From the NCBI RefSeq assembly GCF_013368755.1, contig NC_049562.1:3658001-3722000 (forward strand): DNA of 64,000 bases. The letters are read 5' to 3'. The stretch is from Talaromyces rugulosus. Its lineage: Eukaryota > Ascomycota > Eurotiomycetes > Eurotiales > Trichocomaceae. The translations under genes were made by a program, and so were the position numbers. Positions 11,577-22,526 of this stretch are shown one piece after another. Numbering within the stretch: the stretch's first letter is position 1; each line of letters opens with the position of its first letter. The notes under the pieces were generated by a model that was not told the origin of the DNA, did not search any database, and saw only the letters and a program-made list of their open reading frames with translations.

Positions 11577-12114
11577 CGACCGAGATCGATCATATCATAC
11601 TATTTGATAGATACCTACCCATTTCATCACGCCATCCCTAAGTTTACGACTACCATACTACTCTCGAATAACATTCGAAATACGGCTACAAGGCCGATGG
11701 AACAATTGCGCTCGCTGTCCCGTGGATGAGCTACTTGCTTCTTTCAAGCTTGTATTTTCACGATCTGAACAGAGGTATTTCCTAGCATTTGGATAAGAAG
11801 AAATTTAGAAGCAAAGCATGAGGGGAGGGTAGTTAAACGTGCCGTCAGGTACCTACACACTACAAAGGTCGCGAGCAACGGCGCAAACTCGGATTGAGGG
11901 ATTTGTATGTACTATGGGATATATACACTAGATCCCCAGGGATAGGCAGAAAAATGTGAATCAAGGTCAAGCGCCGAATGGTCACAGGTCATAATACCAA
12001 TACATGCTCATGAATACAAAATAACATGCCGAAATGACAGAAGCTGCTGAATGCCCTCTCTATCTTCTTTAAAAGCCTATATCCCGAGACTCACATCTAC
12101 TCGCCCTTGTTAGT
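11577..12114. other. Intergenic, two convergent 3' ends
   Basis: This 538 bp gap lies between the stop codons of two convergent genes. I see no gene in it. It should contain the untranslated ends of both transcripts. Confidence 0.5.
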
Positions 12115-14208
12115 CTAGCCATTTTTCTCAGCTAACTTGACATTCTCCTTTTGCAGTCTGCCAATAATATCCAGCCACTTTTCCCGCTCCCCTCGCAGCT
12201 CTCGCACCTCTTCTTTGAGCGATTGCACTTCTTTCCGGAGACTTTCTGCTTCAGACTTTGAACGAGACTTTTCCTCTCGCTCGGTAGTCTTTATTTGATC
12301 AGCCTCGATTTTTTTCACGAGTTTGAGTTGTTGCGCTTCGATCTTGCGGAGCTGCGAGTTCAGTTTTGCCTCGGTTCGAGACAAATTAGCGATTCGCTTC
12401 TGATCTCGTACAACCTTTTGCGGGTTTACGCTGGTTTTTTCTAGTGCTGCTACTGTTGCACTGCTCGTGCTTGTGCTTGTACGGCCACTCTCGTTGTCGC
12501 TTGTTCCGGTATCCTTGACCGATGTACCGCCCAGGGTTTCGATTTCGGATTGTATGGTTGTTAACTGCGTCTCAACTTCTCTCTTTCGAGTTTGTAACTT
12601 GGCCAGTTCCTTCTCCTTTGAAGATGGTTTCGCTTGTGGGTCTTTTTTGGCTGTAATCTCGGCAATTTCTTCATTTGCAGTAAGCGATAACCCATTAGTC
12701 GATCCAGACTGTTCCTTCACAGGCTGGTCTAATATAGAAGCAGCAATTTTAGATTCAGCACTCGTGAAGCTGTCATCACTAGCGGCTGAGGAAGCATCGT
12801 CGTCGTCTTCTTCACCCTGTATCGGCACAGTGTTGTTGCCATCGTCGTGAGTAGGCATATAGTTGAAAACGGCCTGGGGCGCATAAGTCTCGAATCCGTT
12901 ATTGAGCATACTGGTGACGCTATTCCACAGTCCGTTGGACGCCTGGTTGTTAACAAGACCAGTGCCTCTAGAGTCAGTGACGGCTTGGTTCAGCTGTTTT
13001 GCGCCCTCGTTACCTGTTCCAATAGCATCGCGCTGTTGGTCTGCCTCGGATTTCCCCTCGATGCCTGACAGGCGTCCATTGGCTCGCTCGCTATCGATTG
13101 GTTGTTGGGTTTCGGCATCCTTGGTCATTTCTCCGATATCAGCAGTGTCTTGTTTATCGGAAACATCTGGCTGTGAAGCCCAATTTAGGAACTTGACTGT
13201 ATCTCCAGTTATGCTCTTGGGAGTTCCGCGCTCAACCATCCATCTGGGGACGCTTCCGCCAGGGTCACTCCTCGTTACCATGATCCATTCGACCGGATTA
13301 GGGTTGTTTGTCGAGCTGCCAGATCCAGTAGACCGTGAGGAGCCGCTGGCTGGGGATTCTAAACCCGTTGTGGCGCCGTTTGCTTCGTTTTCTTTTTGGC
13401 TCGGTTTCACCGGCAGTTCTCGTATTATCTCGACTGATTCGTATTGACCTCGGATGTAATCATTTTGCGGTGGTACTTCGGGATGAATGCATGGCTTGGA
13501 AACAACCAAAAATGAATTGTCATCTTTTTCTATTTCTTCTCCTTCTTCTCCCGGCATTGAATCCGTCGTCATAATCATAGTGACAAAGTCACGAGCTGTC
13601 GTCGGACCTGGAAACTGAGCAGAAAGCTTGTAAACATCAATAGAGCCCAGATTCTGCGAGCCACCGTCGTTTCCGATCCCGACATTCTCCAACTTTGCAT
13701 CAGCGCCAATGCCTCGCACACTGTTCTCGGGCGTTCGTCCTTGTCTTTTTTCTTCCTCTCGCCCTTTCAATGTCTCCTCTATTTCGATCTGCATCTTTGC
13801 CTTCCACCGCGCAAACGGTAGGCCCCTGTGTACACTGCGACGCGCAAACCAGGCGCCCTTGCCATCCTTGCCCGACAGTTTGTACATGGGAATATTGAGG
13901 GGGTTCTCCTTTGCGTTGTTCATTTTGAGTGGTTTGCCCCATTCTTTCCTCAGGGACTCGTACTGGGATGCCGATAGTCCTGCGCCAGGCAGCGACATTG
14001 GTTCATCTGCATTATTGCCGTTGCTGTTGTCGTCGTTATCGTCAGAGGATATTTGCTCCGGGACGGTCTCGATGATCAGTTTGGATTTGCTGAATATGTC
14101 CTGTGCGTATTCACGTAGTTGCTCGGTGGACGAGACGGGGACGTCCTCCCAGGATACTGGTCCGAGGCATGACAGGGCTTCGTGGAGTTCTGTCATTCTG
14201 GGGTGCAA
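12115..14208 (-). CDS. DUF3074 START-like domain protein with C-terminal coiled coil
   Basis: Single exon, 697 residues. The N-terminal third resembles the fungal DUF3074 family, which has a START/SRPBCC-like lipid-binding fold; key stretches are WFARRSVHRGLPFARWK, SAQFPGPTTARDFVTM, FLVVSKPCIHPEVPP and VEWIMVTRSDPGGSVPRWMVERGTP. The middle is a long disordered segment rich in Asn, Ser and Asp. The last 100 residues are strongly heptad-patterned and charged, consistent with a coiled coil. A second Met four codons in (14196) is an equally possible start. No transmembrane segment is visible, so a role in lipid sensing or transfer through protein contact is a guess from the fold only. Confidence 0.82.
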   Translation of the reverse strand: MHPRMTELHEALSCLGPVSWEDVPVSSTEQLREYAQDIFSKSKLIIETVPEQISSDDNDDNSNGNNADEPMSLPGAGLSASQYESLRKEWGKPLKMNNAKENPLNIPMYKLSGKDGKGAWFARRSVHRGLPFARWKAKMQIEIEETLKGREEEKRQGRTPENSVRGIGADAKLENVGIGNDGGSQNLGSIDVYKLSAQFPGPTTARDFVTMIMTTDSMPGEEGEEIEKDDNSFLVVSKPCIHPEVPPQNDYIRGQYESVEIIRELPVKPSQKENEANGATTGLESPASGSSRSTGSGSSTNNPNPVEWIMVTRSDPGGSVPRWMVERGTPKSITGDTVKFLNWASQPDVSDKQDTADIGEMTKDAETQQPIDSERANGRLSGIEGKSEADQQRDAIGTGNEGAKQLNQAVTDSRGTGLVNNQASNGLWNSVTSMLNNGFETYAPQAVFNYMPTHDDGNNTVPIQGEEDDDDASSAASDDSFTSAESKIAASILDQPVKEQSGSTNGLSLTANEEIAEITAKKDPQAKPSSKEKELAKLQTRKREVETQLTTIQSEIETLGGTSVKDTGTSDNESGRTSTSTSSATVAALEKTSVNPQKVVRDQKRIANLSRTEAKLNSQLRKIEAQQLKLVKKIEADQIKTTEREEKSRSKSEAESLRKEVQSLKEEVRELRGEREKWLDIIGRLQKENVKLAEKNG

Positions 14209-15903
14209 GTATTTGTTTCTCTTGTTTTTCCCTCTAAAGTGAGTATAAAATGTATCAGCTCTTGGACTTATCAGCCAGAAAGAGAGGTCAAGGTTTACAA
14301 GAGCAAGTAACTAGGCAGTAGAGTTTGGTCTGTATACTCACATTGGCGAAGATCAACAGATGGCCGAGTATGTGACCCAACGCTACAATTCTGGGGAAAT
14401 GCAGTGGAGTATGCCAGAACAAATATTCGATGAATTTCAATACATCTATAATCCATTTGACAAGAAAGTCGTGTCTAGGGTGTTGAAATCAAGTGCAGGG
14501 CGGCGCGACGTCATCGCCGTGGAGCCCGGCCCGCCGGTCAAAGACACCCCGACATGGCTTAGATTTATTTTCTCATGAGTAAGCATACAAGCATACTATG
14601 CTATTAGTTTTTATGCAGTAGTTATACATTCAGTGGTAAATTAGAATATTTACTGTCAACATGAAATGCAAGTAATTTGTAGAGGCTTCGCACTTTTTTT
14701 TATTTGCATTGACTATTTAAATTATCAACTGAATCAAGTAGATACAGCATTTGCAAAAACACAAATTGTGAGAAAAGAAAAAATAAAAGATGAAAAAAAA
14801 GTAGAGCACAAACGAAGAAATCTCTACTACAAGAACTAGCCTGAGAGAGAAAAGGTCACGAAATGAATCAGACCTTTGGGTCACAAAAAGTGAGTGAGTG
14901 TAAGTGAGTGTTTGTCCAGCATCTTTTTCTCGACTTGGTCAATTCTGTCCAATCCAGTGGATTTGAATTGCCAAAGCTCGAGCGTCTCCAGGAATAATGT
15001 TAATCGTATATATATAAAAAATTCCAGCCTGGAGAATAGGGGATGAGCCTATTATGTTCGAGAAAACAAGGGCTTGCTGCGAGTGTGTTGGGAAGATGGA
15101 AGAGGAATATAGACGAGAGAGGAAAAACTGGTAAATAATAATTAATGAGATCTCAGTCACAGACCGAAAAAAAATCTCAGTAATTCCTCTTCCATCTCGT
15201 CCCCCTCGCAGCAAAGTCGTAATCTCGAAAAAAGCAAGTCTGTTTGCATAACCAGATGCTAACAAAAATGCGCTGTCGCATCTTATCCACTTTCATCAAC
15301 CCTAATGGGGGTTGCCAGTCCAATACTCAGTAATGGAATGAAATGCACAGCGAAGTGGTTGTCAAAGGGCCCTGGATCCGTATCGTGGTCCAAGCCACGA
15401 TGGGGGGTTCCAGTTTGTTCGATTCCCACTAACGCCTCCAAGATGCGACAGCAGAAATGAAATAGAAATATATGCAGTCGTGTCCAGCCGCGAGGCCAAA
15501 AAATTCTTTGACGTGAAATGTTCTCTTCGGATCTCCTCCAAGGAGTCCGGGAATGAAAGTCCAGATAGCCGTCCCGCCGGTTCTTATGCAATAACAAAAA
15601 AAAAACAACGCTTGCTGAAATTCAAAAACAAAGGCAAATCAAACAATAAAAGCAAGGCTAAAAATTCAGAAACGCGGTACAAAATAAGAGGGAGTATCAC
15701 GATATCCCGGAATCGGTTCAACGCTGGAACGCTGTCATTATGCCTTCAGATGCTGATGCCTGCATGCAATATCCTGGTTGGTGTCATTGGCGAGATTCTG
15801 TTGTTTTCATAGAGTTGGGAGGTGATGTCTTCGAGGAACGTTCTCGCGCGCAGCACCGCTATAGTACAAGATGGTTTCGTTTTTCACGTACAACCGGGCA
15901 CAT
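14209..15903. other. Gene-free region of about 1.7 kb
   Basis: Short open frames occur (14360-14578 plus; 14939-15265 and 15283-15597 minus), but none shows family resemblance or a plausible gene structure. There are A-rich tracts near 14760-14810 and 15596-15605 and a GAGT/GTAAGTGAGT repeat near 14889-14913. The right part is probably the 3' region of the next minus-strand gene. Confidence 0.45.
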
Positions 15904-16953
15904 CTACATGGTAGTGCCATAGGACAAGGCTGCAAAGTCTTGGTAGCGATCATTGAAGCCATATCCCATGGAGGCTGCTGTGCTGCATGGCTGAACGAGC
16001 ATGCTCGGCAGCGGGAAGGAAGCAGCTAGAGCGGCAGCCATAGTGTTCGGTGTGCTGTAGTACTGTGTCGTATCGTAAGGCGCTGTTGTATACGGCATGC
16101 TGAACGAAGGGGCTGGCGACGGCAACTGAGTCTCGTGCATGGTCATGGGAGTCCACATGTTGGGCGTTGAATCACAGGTAGACACCGGGCTTGGGCTAGA
16201 TGGAACCACCTTCCAAGCATCGACCGGCATCACCTGCTGGTGTTCAATAGAGGGCACCCACCAGTCTTCGGCAATCGTGGAGCTGGGCAGCAGTGGCGCA
16301 GGACGGACAACATCGACAACGCGAGGCGGAGGGGGAAGCAAAGGAACAAAGAGTCCCATGATGGCAGCCTTGGATTCCTCACTGCGGCCGCTCAGCAGCT
16401 CGCCGGCGCCATCCTCTTCCAACCCTTCCAGTGCCTGGACGTTGGTGCGAAAGATGAACTTGTTGACGGACTGCACAAACTCCTCCTGCAGTTTCTTGAG
16501 CTGGACGTCCTTGTCGGGCCAGTCCCAGGTGGCAGCGGCGGTGTCTGGCGAGAAAATATCCTTGTGGAAGTCGACCAACGACTCGATCGTCTCGGGCGTC
16601 AGTTTGAAGGCAACCTCGTTCCGCGAAACCATGTCGACATGCACCACGTAGGCCTCCATGTGGATCATCTGGTAGTTGAACATGTCATCAACCATAGGAT
16701 TATCGTCCTTGTGAAGATCCGACTCGGCGGCCTTGGGGAACATGAGCGAGCACAAGGTCCAGATGGCATTTGGCGACGACAGGGTCTCAGTCAGGCAGCG
16801 GGTGTGTTGGATGACGTTGTTGAGCGGTCGCTTCACGCGGTTGACTCTCTTGAGGGTCATGGTGAGCCAGGACTCGACCTTGGAGAGGACGACATTGGGT
16901 TTGCCGCGGGGTGCAAAGGCTGCCGCGGAGGCTGGCAGCAGGGCAGTAGGCAT
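15904..16953 (-). CDS. Hypothetical protein, 349 residues, unrecognised
   Basis: I do not recognise this family. The single-exon frame has even, GC-biased third positions typical of an expressed fungal gene, and an ATG in good context. Residues 1-190 look folded, with alternating helices (KVESWLTMTLKRVNRVK, IESLVDFHKDIF, LKKLQEEFVQSVNKFIF). Residues 200-349 are disordered and rich in Pro, Ser, Thr, Met and Tyr (for example TTAPYDTTQYYSTPNTM). The pyrimidine-rich sense-strand tract immediately upstream and the long empty upstream region suggest a regulated, well-expressed gene. A short conserved N-terminal helical domain with a low-complexity tail could suit a regulator, but no DNA-binding motif is visible. 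Confidence 0.72.
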   Translation of the reverse strand: MPTALLPASAAAFAPRGKPNVVLSKVESWLTMTLKRVNRVKRPLNNVIQHTRCLTETLSSPNAIWTLCSLMFPKAAESDLHKDDNPMVDDMFNYQMIHMEAYVVHVDMVSRNEVAFKLTPETIESLVDFHKDIFSPDTAAATWDWPDKDVQLKKLQEEFVQSVNKFIFRTNVQALEGLEEDGAGELLSGRSEESKAAIMGLFVPLLPPPPRVVDVVRPAPLLPSSTIAEDWWVPSIEHQQVMPVDAWKVVPSSPSPVSTCDSTPNMWTPMTMHETQLPSPAPSFSMPYTTAPYDTTQYYSTPNTMAAALAASFPLPSMLVQPCSTAASMGYGFNDRYQDFAALSYGTTM

Positions 16954-17110
16954 TATTATTGTTGAAGAAGCGTTGGGTGAATCGAATCGAAGCTGGTCTC
17001 CGAGATATAAGTGGATTTTATTATAAGAGAGGAAAAGAAAGCCTCATGAAAAGAAAAGAAGGTTAGAAGCGCAGCATTCGCCCACCAGAGTCGGGTCGAG
17101 ATTAGCCGGA
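16954..17110 (-). promoter_or_regulatory. Pyrimidine-rich leader of the 349-residue gene
   Basis: In the sense of the minus-strand gene this stretch reads as repeated CT/TTCTTTTC tracts (mirror of 17023-17062 on the plus strand). CT-rich tracts before the start codon are common in strongly expressed filamentous fungal genes. Confidence 0.4.
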
Positions 17111-18055
17111 TGATGAGAGGTTCTTGGTGAGTTTTGGTGGTTTGTTCTTGTTTTGTTTGTTTCTGGTTCTGACAATGTTGGGCGAAGGTGCGAGACTAAT
17201 AATAATTATGAAAAAATGAAAACAAAAAAGTTTGATATAAAAGAAAGGACGTGAACGACGTAAAAAGGACGAAATGTAGTGGGAAGAGCGAATGACCAGA
17301 AGAGGCAAGAGGGAAGAAGGGCTGGGAGGGCCGATTAGTTATACGTCCTGCTTTTTTTTTTCCGCTAGCATTTTTATTTAGTATTTTGCCTTGTCTTTCG
17401 TCTGCAGGTCTGTGAGAGGATCGCATTAGTCCGCATTTTGCACGGTGCATATTTAGCTGCAGCGGTGGAGGTCGCGATCGCCTGCAGTTGCATCGATGCT
17501 GCTCTACCTAGCGGTGGCACTGTACGTACTGTATTCAGCCGTACCGTACGCAGTACTCGTATTTCTGTTGATACATACAGTACTACTACAGTCTACATCT
17601 ACTACTAGTTGCGATTCTCGCCTGAGTTGAACACTATACGCATTTTTTATTATTTATTTCTTTTTCCTTTCTGTGTTCTTTCTCTCTCTATTTCGGTTGC
17701 TATTCTTACACTTTCTCAGCACTAGACGACTGGCGTCAGCCTCTATTACGACTGTATTTAGATGGGCGCTTATCCGGGCATCGGGACTCGCCCATTGCTC
17801 GACTCACCGGTTGAAACACACACCATGCGGCCTGATGTCACATTTTTCAGGTCTGAAGAAAATGTTTATAATTAGCAACTCTCAAACTCGTCACCCATGG
17901 TTCTCTCTTCATCTATTTCTTACGTAGACGAACACTTGAATTTGAGATGTCGTAAAATAGTAAATGCATCATCGCTATTATTATTACTTATTTGTCTAGG
18001 TGGGGAGGGGAGTGTTGGGAAAATTACGAACCATACAAATACAAACAGTAACCCG

Positions 18056-18086
<31 letters not shown>
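18056..18086. repeat. Homopolymer of 31 cytosines
   Basis: An uninterrupted run of C, read directly from the sequence, flanked by ACCCG on the left and AAATGC on the right. Its true length in the genome may vary or be misassembled, because long homopolymers are error-prone. Confidence 0.97.
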
Positions 18087-18088
<2 letters not shown>

Positions 18089-20043
18089 ATGCTAATTAAT
18101 TTCATAATTGTTATTGTAAGAAAGTAAGGTCAGAGATCAAACTAATAATGCTTCATTATGTCATGGGGCCGCCTGGTGAATCAATGACATTTTGAGTCTT
18201 CTTCCAGAAAAATGCTAGATGCATAATGCCGTCCCGGAACAAGTCACGAGGTAGAAATACGTACTGTATACAATATAACTGGACATATCTCGGAGAGTTT
18301 AAGCACCAGAGGACTGATCTACAGGCGTGGAAAGTCGTCGAGAGCTGAGCAGGCCGGGCTGTGCCAATGACAGCGAGCTTCCCCGTTACCTAGGCCATCG
18401 GCGAACTCCTATAGTAAGGATAGGACTCAGGAGAATGAGGGCAGGTAAAAAAAAAATTTCGTCTCGGCGGTAGATCAACAATCCGCAACTACAAAAAATT
18501 ATAGAATCTCGCTAACTAGTAGTGTGGTTATGGTTCCATGGATACTGCTTGCACCGGAGAAGTATAACACAACAAAGTAAGAAAAACACGGGCGCGGATT
18601 GCGTCCGGAGCAGCGCTACGGGCCCGCGGAACCATGGAACGTTGCCGCCGGTTTGTTTACCGCAAACTTGAGTCGGATAACATCTACTGCTATAGCCAGG
18701 ACTACCGAGTCGCATATTTGAGAGTAATAAAATACAAGGCACATCAATGCATATTCCCGATTGAGAAGGGGGGGGGGGAAGGGATAGATCACAGAATCCG
18801 GGCATGAATCGTATTGTTCCCGGCCCAACAAACGGTCGAGGCGCGCTGCATCAACTGTCGTTTTGAAACATCACCAAGCACCTGGATCCGGATCGGGGTC
18901 TCTCTCGTCTTGTCGCGCAGGAACGTGCCCACCGAACGGTAGTGAAAAACTGGTCGAGGCGAGCACGGAAGCCCACGACGGGCTGAAGGGAAGAGAGGGG
19001 CCGCGACGATGCTAATTGAACCACCACGCTCTCTGGATGGGCGAGGATCGGATCGGATTCGCGGGACTAAAAAGTAGTCGCATGGACACACTCGAGCTGA
19101 TATCCCCGCCTCGATCTGCCATTGGGCTGTGCCCGGAGCGCCCGGCTGCCCAAGATTTCGACCATCGCACGCCAGTGACGCCACCAGCGCGAAGAAAGCC
19201 CGTCTCTGCACGTCATTGGAAAGCACAGAGGGCGCTTGTGCTCTCGGTCCCCATGCCCTATGCTCGAACACACCTCTTAACGGCCTTGTTTGCTCTGGGG
19301 TCTAGCCATGTATGGCGAGCAGGTGCTTGGACTTGGAGAAGTTGTAAACTGGCCGGGTGCCAGTGTCACGAGACACGAGAATAATACGCGGGCTGCAGTA
19401 ACGCAGTAACATTCGGTTGAATAGTACTGGTGTTTTCTATGCGTGCACTATTATTAGTTACATGCATTCTTCTTACCCCTGCGCATGGTTATTCATCTGG
19501 GGATGTCGACAACCTCGGGGAAACCGCACTCAGCAGCCATCGTGTTGCATTGCTAAACAGATTTTTCACGCCGACTATGCCAACGCAGCAATAAAACTAG
19601 GAAAACCTCTGAGTTTTATGCATCGCACGCACTGCGCCTCAAAATTGTGGGTTGACGCCACTGTGGGTGGCGGTGCCACGTCTTCGGGGCGTATTGAAAC
19701 ACCGTCTCGTTACCGTCATGACAGAACTGCGTATCAACTTTGCGCCAGCCATCAGCAAGGCCATGTTACGGTCGTTACACATGGTAGTATGTAGTAATAT
19801 TTTGTTCGGGGTATTTTGGGTATGTTCTATACTCAGACGGGCTCAGATCAGATGACCGCGGTATATGCATAGAAGTATAGTTAGCACCAACAGAATGCTT
19901 ACCCATTCTAGTAATTCAAGTATACATCCTATCAATTCTCCTTGCCACCGCGTTTATGAAACATCATCAGGCGCGTGGGTGAGTCACCTTGTGATAGATT
20001 CAGTGTTCGTCATCTGAAGTAGACCTGATGCTCACCGCTTCAC

Positions 20044-20066
20044 GGGAAACGGGAAACGGGAAACGG
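20044..20066. repeat. Tandem heptamer GGGAAAC, three copies
   Basis: Three perfect back-to-back copies of GGGAAAC followed by a partial GG. It lies about 680 bp upstream of the PPOX-like gene start. No function is evident. Confidence 0.9.
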
Positions 20067-20740
20067 CGGGTTGCGAGTCGCGCTTCTAAGCGAGATCGTC
20101 TTGTGACTCATACAACAACACGCAATCGGCGACAATCACAACGCTGCGCATGTATCAGATACGAGGAACGACATATAGATCCTGGCGCTATATGGTGTAG
20201 ACACTGTTTTGCCATCCTGACTATCTAAAGCGATGTTTCAACTGGCTGCAGTCATACTTGTAGTCCCCTACGTAGCTTGTCAGTCCTTATCGATAAGCTG
20301 ATCTTGTCTGCCACTCCCTTATCGCGCTCACCTATTGCTTGTGTTTTTTGAAACAACTGTTTCTTTGCAAGTGTTGTTCGCGAGTTCCCCAGAAGAATGT
20401 AGACTGGATGCTATTGGTGCTGTCCCTGATGGTGCCGGAAAGGCGGTGCGAGTCGTGTCCATCAATAATCACTCTGTCTCAGAAGCCGTTGAACCTGTAC
20501 GGATAATTGCATGTCATTTGATCTTCGTGATAGCAGTCGACGTAAATCAACTGCAGTCGATGAGGGCGTACAGTGTTGGCATATTCGCAGTGACCAAGCG
20601 AGTAACAAAGAATGAATGTCGAGCGCCCGCTTTCGGCAAGACCCCGGTCCGTCTGAGTCATAACCGCCTTCCTCGTGTGTACCCGGAGACAGAGACATGC
20701 ACTTACTACGTACCATGCCACGACTCGTCTCGCATTCACC

Positions 20741-21628
20741 ATGGGCGTGTTTTACGAGACAATCCCAACAAAGCTCATCGAATGGATCCATGCGCAAAAG
20801 GTATTCTGGGTCGCCACCGCCCCGTTGACCGGCTCTGGCCATGTCAATCTCTCCCCCAAGGGCGGGCCCAACTTTGGCGTCGTCGATGAGAGAACATTTT
20901 GGTACCTCGACCTGAGCGGTTCAGGGAACGAAACAATCAGCCATCTGTACGAGCCTGACAATGGCCGTATTACCATCTTGTTCAATGCGTTTGAGGGCCC
21001 GCCACGGATCATGAGGTTGTGGGGGAAAGGTAGAGTTCTGGAACGAGGGACTCGCAATTTTGCTGTCTTTGCCGACAAGCACGCTGTTCAGATGCTACCC
21101 GGTACGAGATCAATCATCGTGGTAGATATTCACCAGGTCGGCACGTCTTGTGGATTCTCGGTCCCCTTCTTCGACTTCAAAGAATTCCGCAGCACGCTGC
21201 ATGATCATCATGAGCGGAAAGAAGCAAAGTATAGGGCTGGAAACGAAAAGGAGAGCTTTGAAAGGTTTTTCCCTCATCTACTATTACTCTTTTCTCTCTT
21301 CTTATATGAACCACTTTTCAACTAATCCAATTCAATCTTGCTCAGGTACTGGGCACATAAGAATGCCTGGAGCATGGACGGCCTCCCGGGTATGCAAATA
21401 GGGCAAGTCATTGCCAACGAAGAGAAAATCGCTCCGATTCAGAAGATGGTCGGGCCGCTGGCTCCAGAGAATGGCAGTCTAAATCGGCGGTCCAGTATTC
21501 GTCCTGCTATGTTCTTGATCGTTGCGTTGTTGAGCTTCATCATAGGATTTTGCGCTGCATTGATGAGTAGTCACAAGACTGTCCCATGGCTAAACGAAAG
21601 AATATCTACTTGGTATTCCGTTGCCTAA
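20741..21628 (+). CDS. PPOX-fold flavoprotein-like protein with C-terminal membrane anchor
   Basis: Resembles the pyridoxamine 5'-phosphate oxidase (FMN-binding split barrel) superfamily. Exons are 20741-21264 and 21346-21628, an 81 bp intron (GTTTTT...CTCAG), giving 268 residues. Family signatures are IHAQKVFWVATAPL, GHVNLSPKGG, FWYLDLSGSGNETISHL and GRITILFNAFEGPPRIMRLWGKG, and the second exon opens with YWAHKNAWSMDGLPGM. Such fungal proteins are mostly uncharacterised, and substrate or FMN use cannot be read from sequence. Unusually, the last 45 residues contain a strong hydrophobic segment (PAMFLIVALLSFIIGFCAAL) followed by a short tail, which suggests a tail anchor. The open frame begins further upstream, but the ATG at 20741 starts the conserved domain (MGVFYETIP). 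Confidence 0.87.
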
Positions 21629-22526
21629 TCATCATGCTTGTTATTGGCATTCTACGCAAATTTGTCGAACTTGATTGTTGCGAACGAGATAAGAGGCTTG
21701 TGTGTATGTCCACTTGCACAGCTTTCTGAATAATTCACAGATACCATTTCAATGTTACACTCACTTGTCAAACAAGGAAATTTAGAAAACGATTTGACTT
21801 TTTATTTGACCTTGAATGTTTGCTTCACTGTTCTTGAAACTATGGAATGATATCATTCTATCAGGACATAATAAAAAGCTCCAGCCATCAATTATGCAAC
21901 GTCGGCAAAATTATCTCTTTTTTACGCGACTTAAAAACTTAACACAAAGTATATTTTCCACCCAACAGATTAATATTCCAATTGATAGTATATTAATACG
22001 GGTCCTCGGAAGATATCCTGCCCGGAGAACTCGTGCCCGGGGAGAATTCCGCACAACTCGGCGTTCGACCGAGATGTATACTCCACGATCGACAATTGTC
22101 TTGGTAAAGCTTGTATTTATCCTCCCAAGGGCTTGGCAGATTGAAATATAGAAACATGAAGTCAAAGCTGCACAAATTTCTAATTCTTCTGTATACAAAT
22201 CAGTGAGAAAGAAAAGAAAAGAAAAAACCAGGCTTTGGAGCGACAGTTAGCAGTCAACCCCAGTTCCCCAAGGCCCCCCCACAATCCTGGTGTACCCCCA
22301 TGCTCCCCGACTCGCCAACTCGGAGTCCCACCGATCGCTACAATTTTCGATGTTATGGGCATAGATGCGGAAATAGAGACTAAAAGCCTATGAATAGTCT
22401 AGTTCCCCAGAAAAAGAAACATTCCGCGAGGCGTGCGTTATAATTAAATAGCTGGAACCATCCTCTTGCGGGGGCCAGTCACCGAGAGAGAAATTTCTAC
22501 AGCGTTGGACCTGTTTTGTACATCAA
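21629..22526. other. Intergenic, PPOX-like gene to sugar porter
   Basis: An 898 bp gap with no supportable gene. Overlapping short frames at 21816-22362 have no family resemblance. The right part should be the promoter of the MFS sugar porter. Confidence 0.45.

Larger units (their letters stand above)
16954..20740. other. Gene-poor gap of 3.8 kb
   Basis: No open frame here resembles a known protein. The longest (18789-19271, minus, 160 codons) has no start context or conserved look. Notable content: a GTAC-rich patch at 17518-17580, a run of 31 C at 18056-18086, a G run near 18771-18779 and a tandem heptamer at 20044-20066. It could include very long promoters, a diverged transposon relic or non-coding transcripts. 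I cannot tell these apart from sequence alone. Confidence 0.5.

Noticed and set aside
14360..14578. 72-codon plus-strand frame upstream of the DUF3074 gene
   Set aside because: Short, no conserved look, lies in the divergent upstream region.
15405..15445. GTTCGATTCC resembling a tRNA T-loop
   Set aside because: The flanking five-base stem does not pair and no acceptor or anticodon stem can be drawn.
18789..19271. 160-codon minus-strand frame in the 3.8 kb gap
   Set aside because: Low-quality composition, no recognised motif, no splice or promoter support.
20335..20889. 184-codon plus-strand frame overlapping the PPOX-like gene start
   Set aside because: Overlaps the true start in another frame and has no family resemblance.
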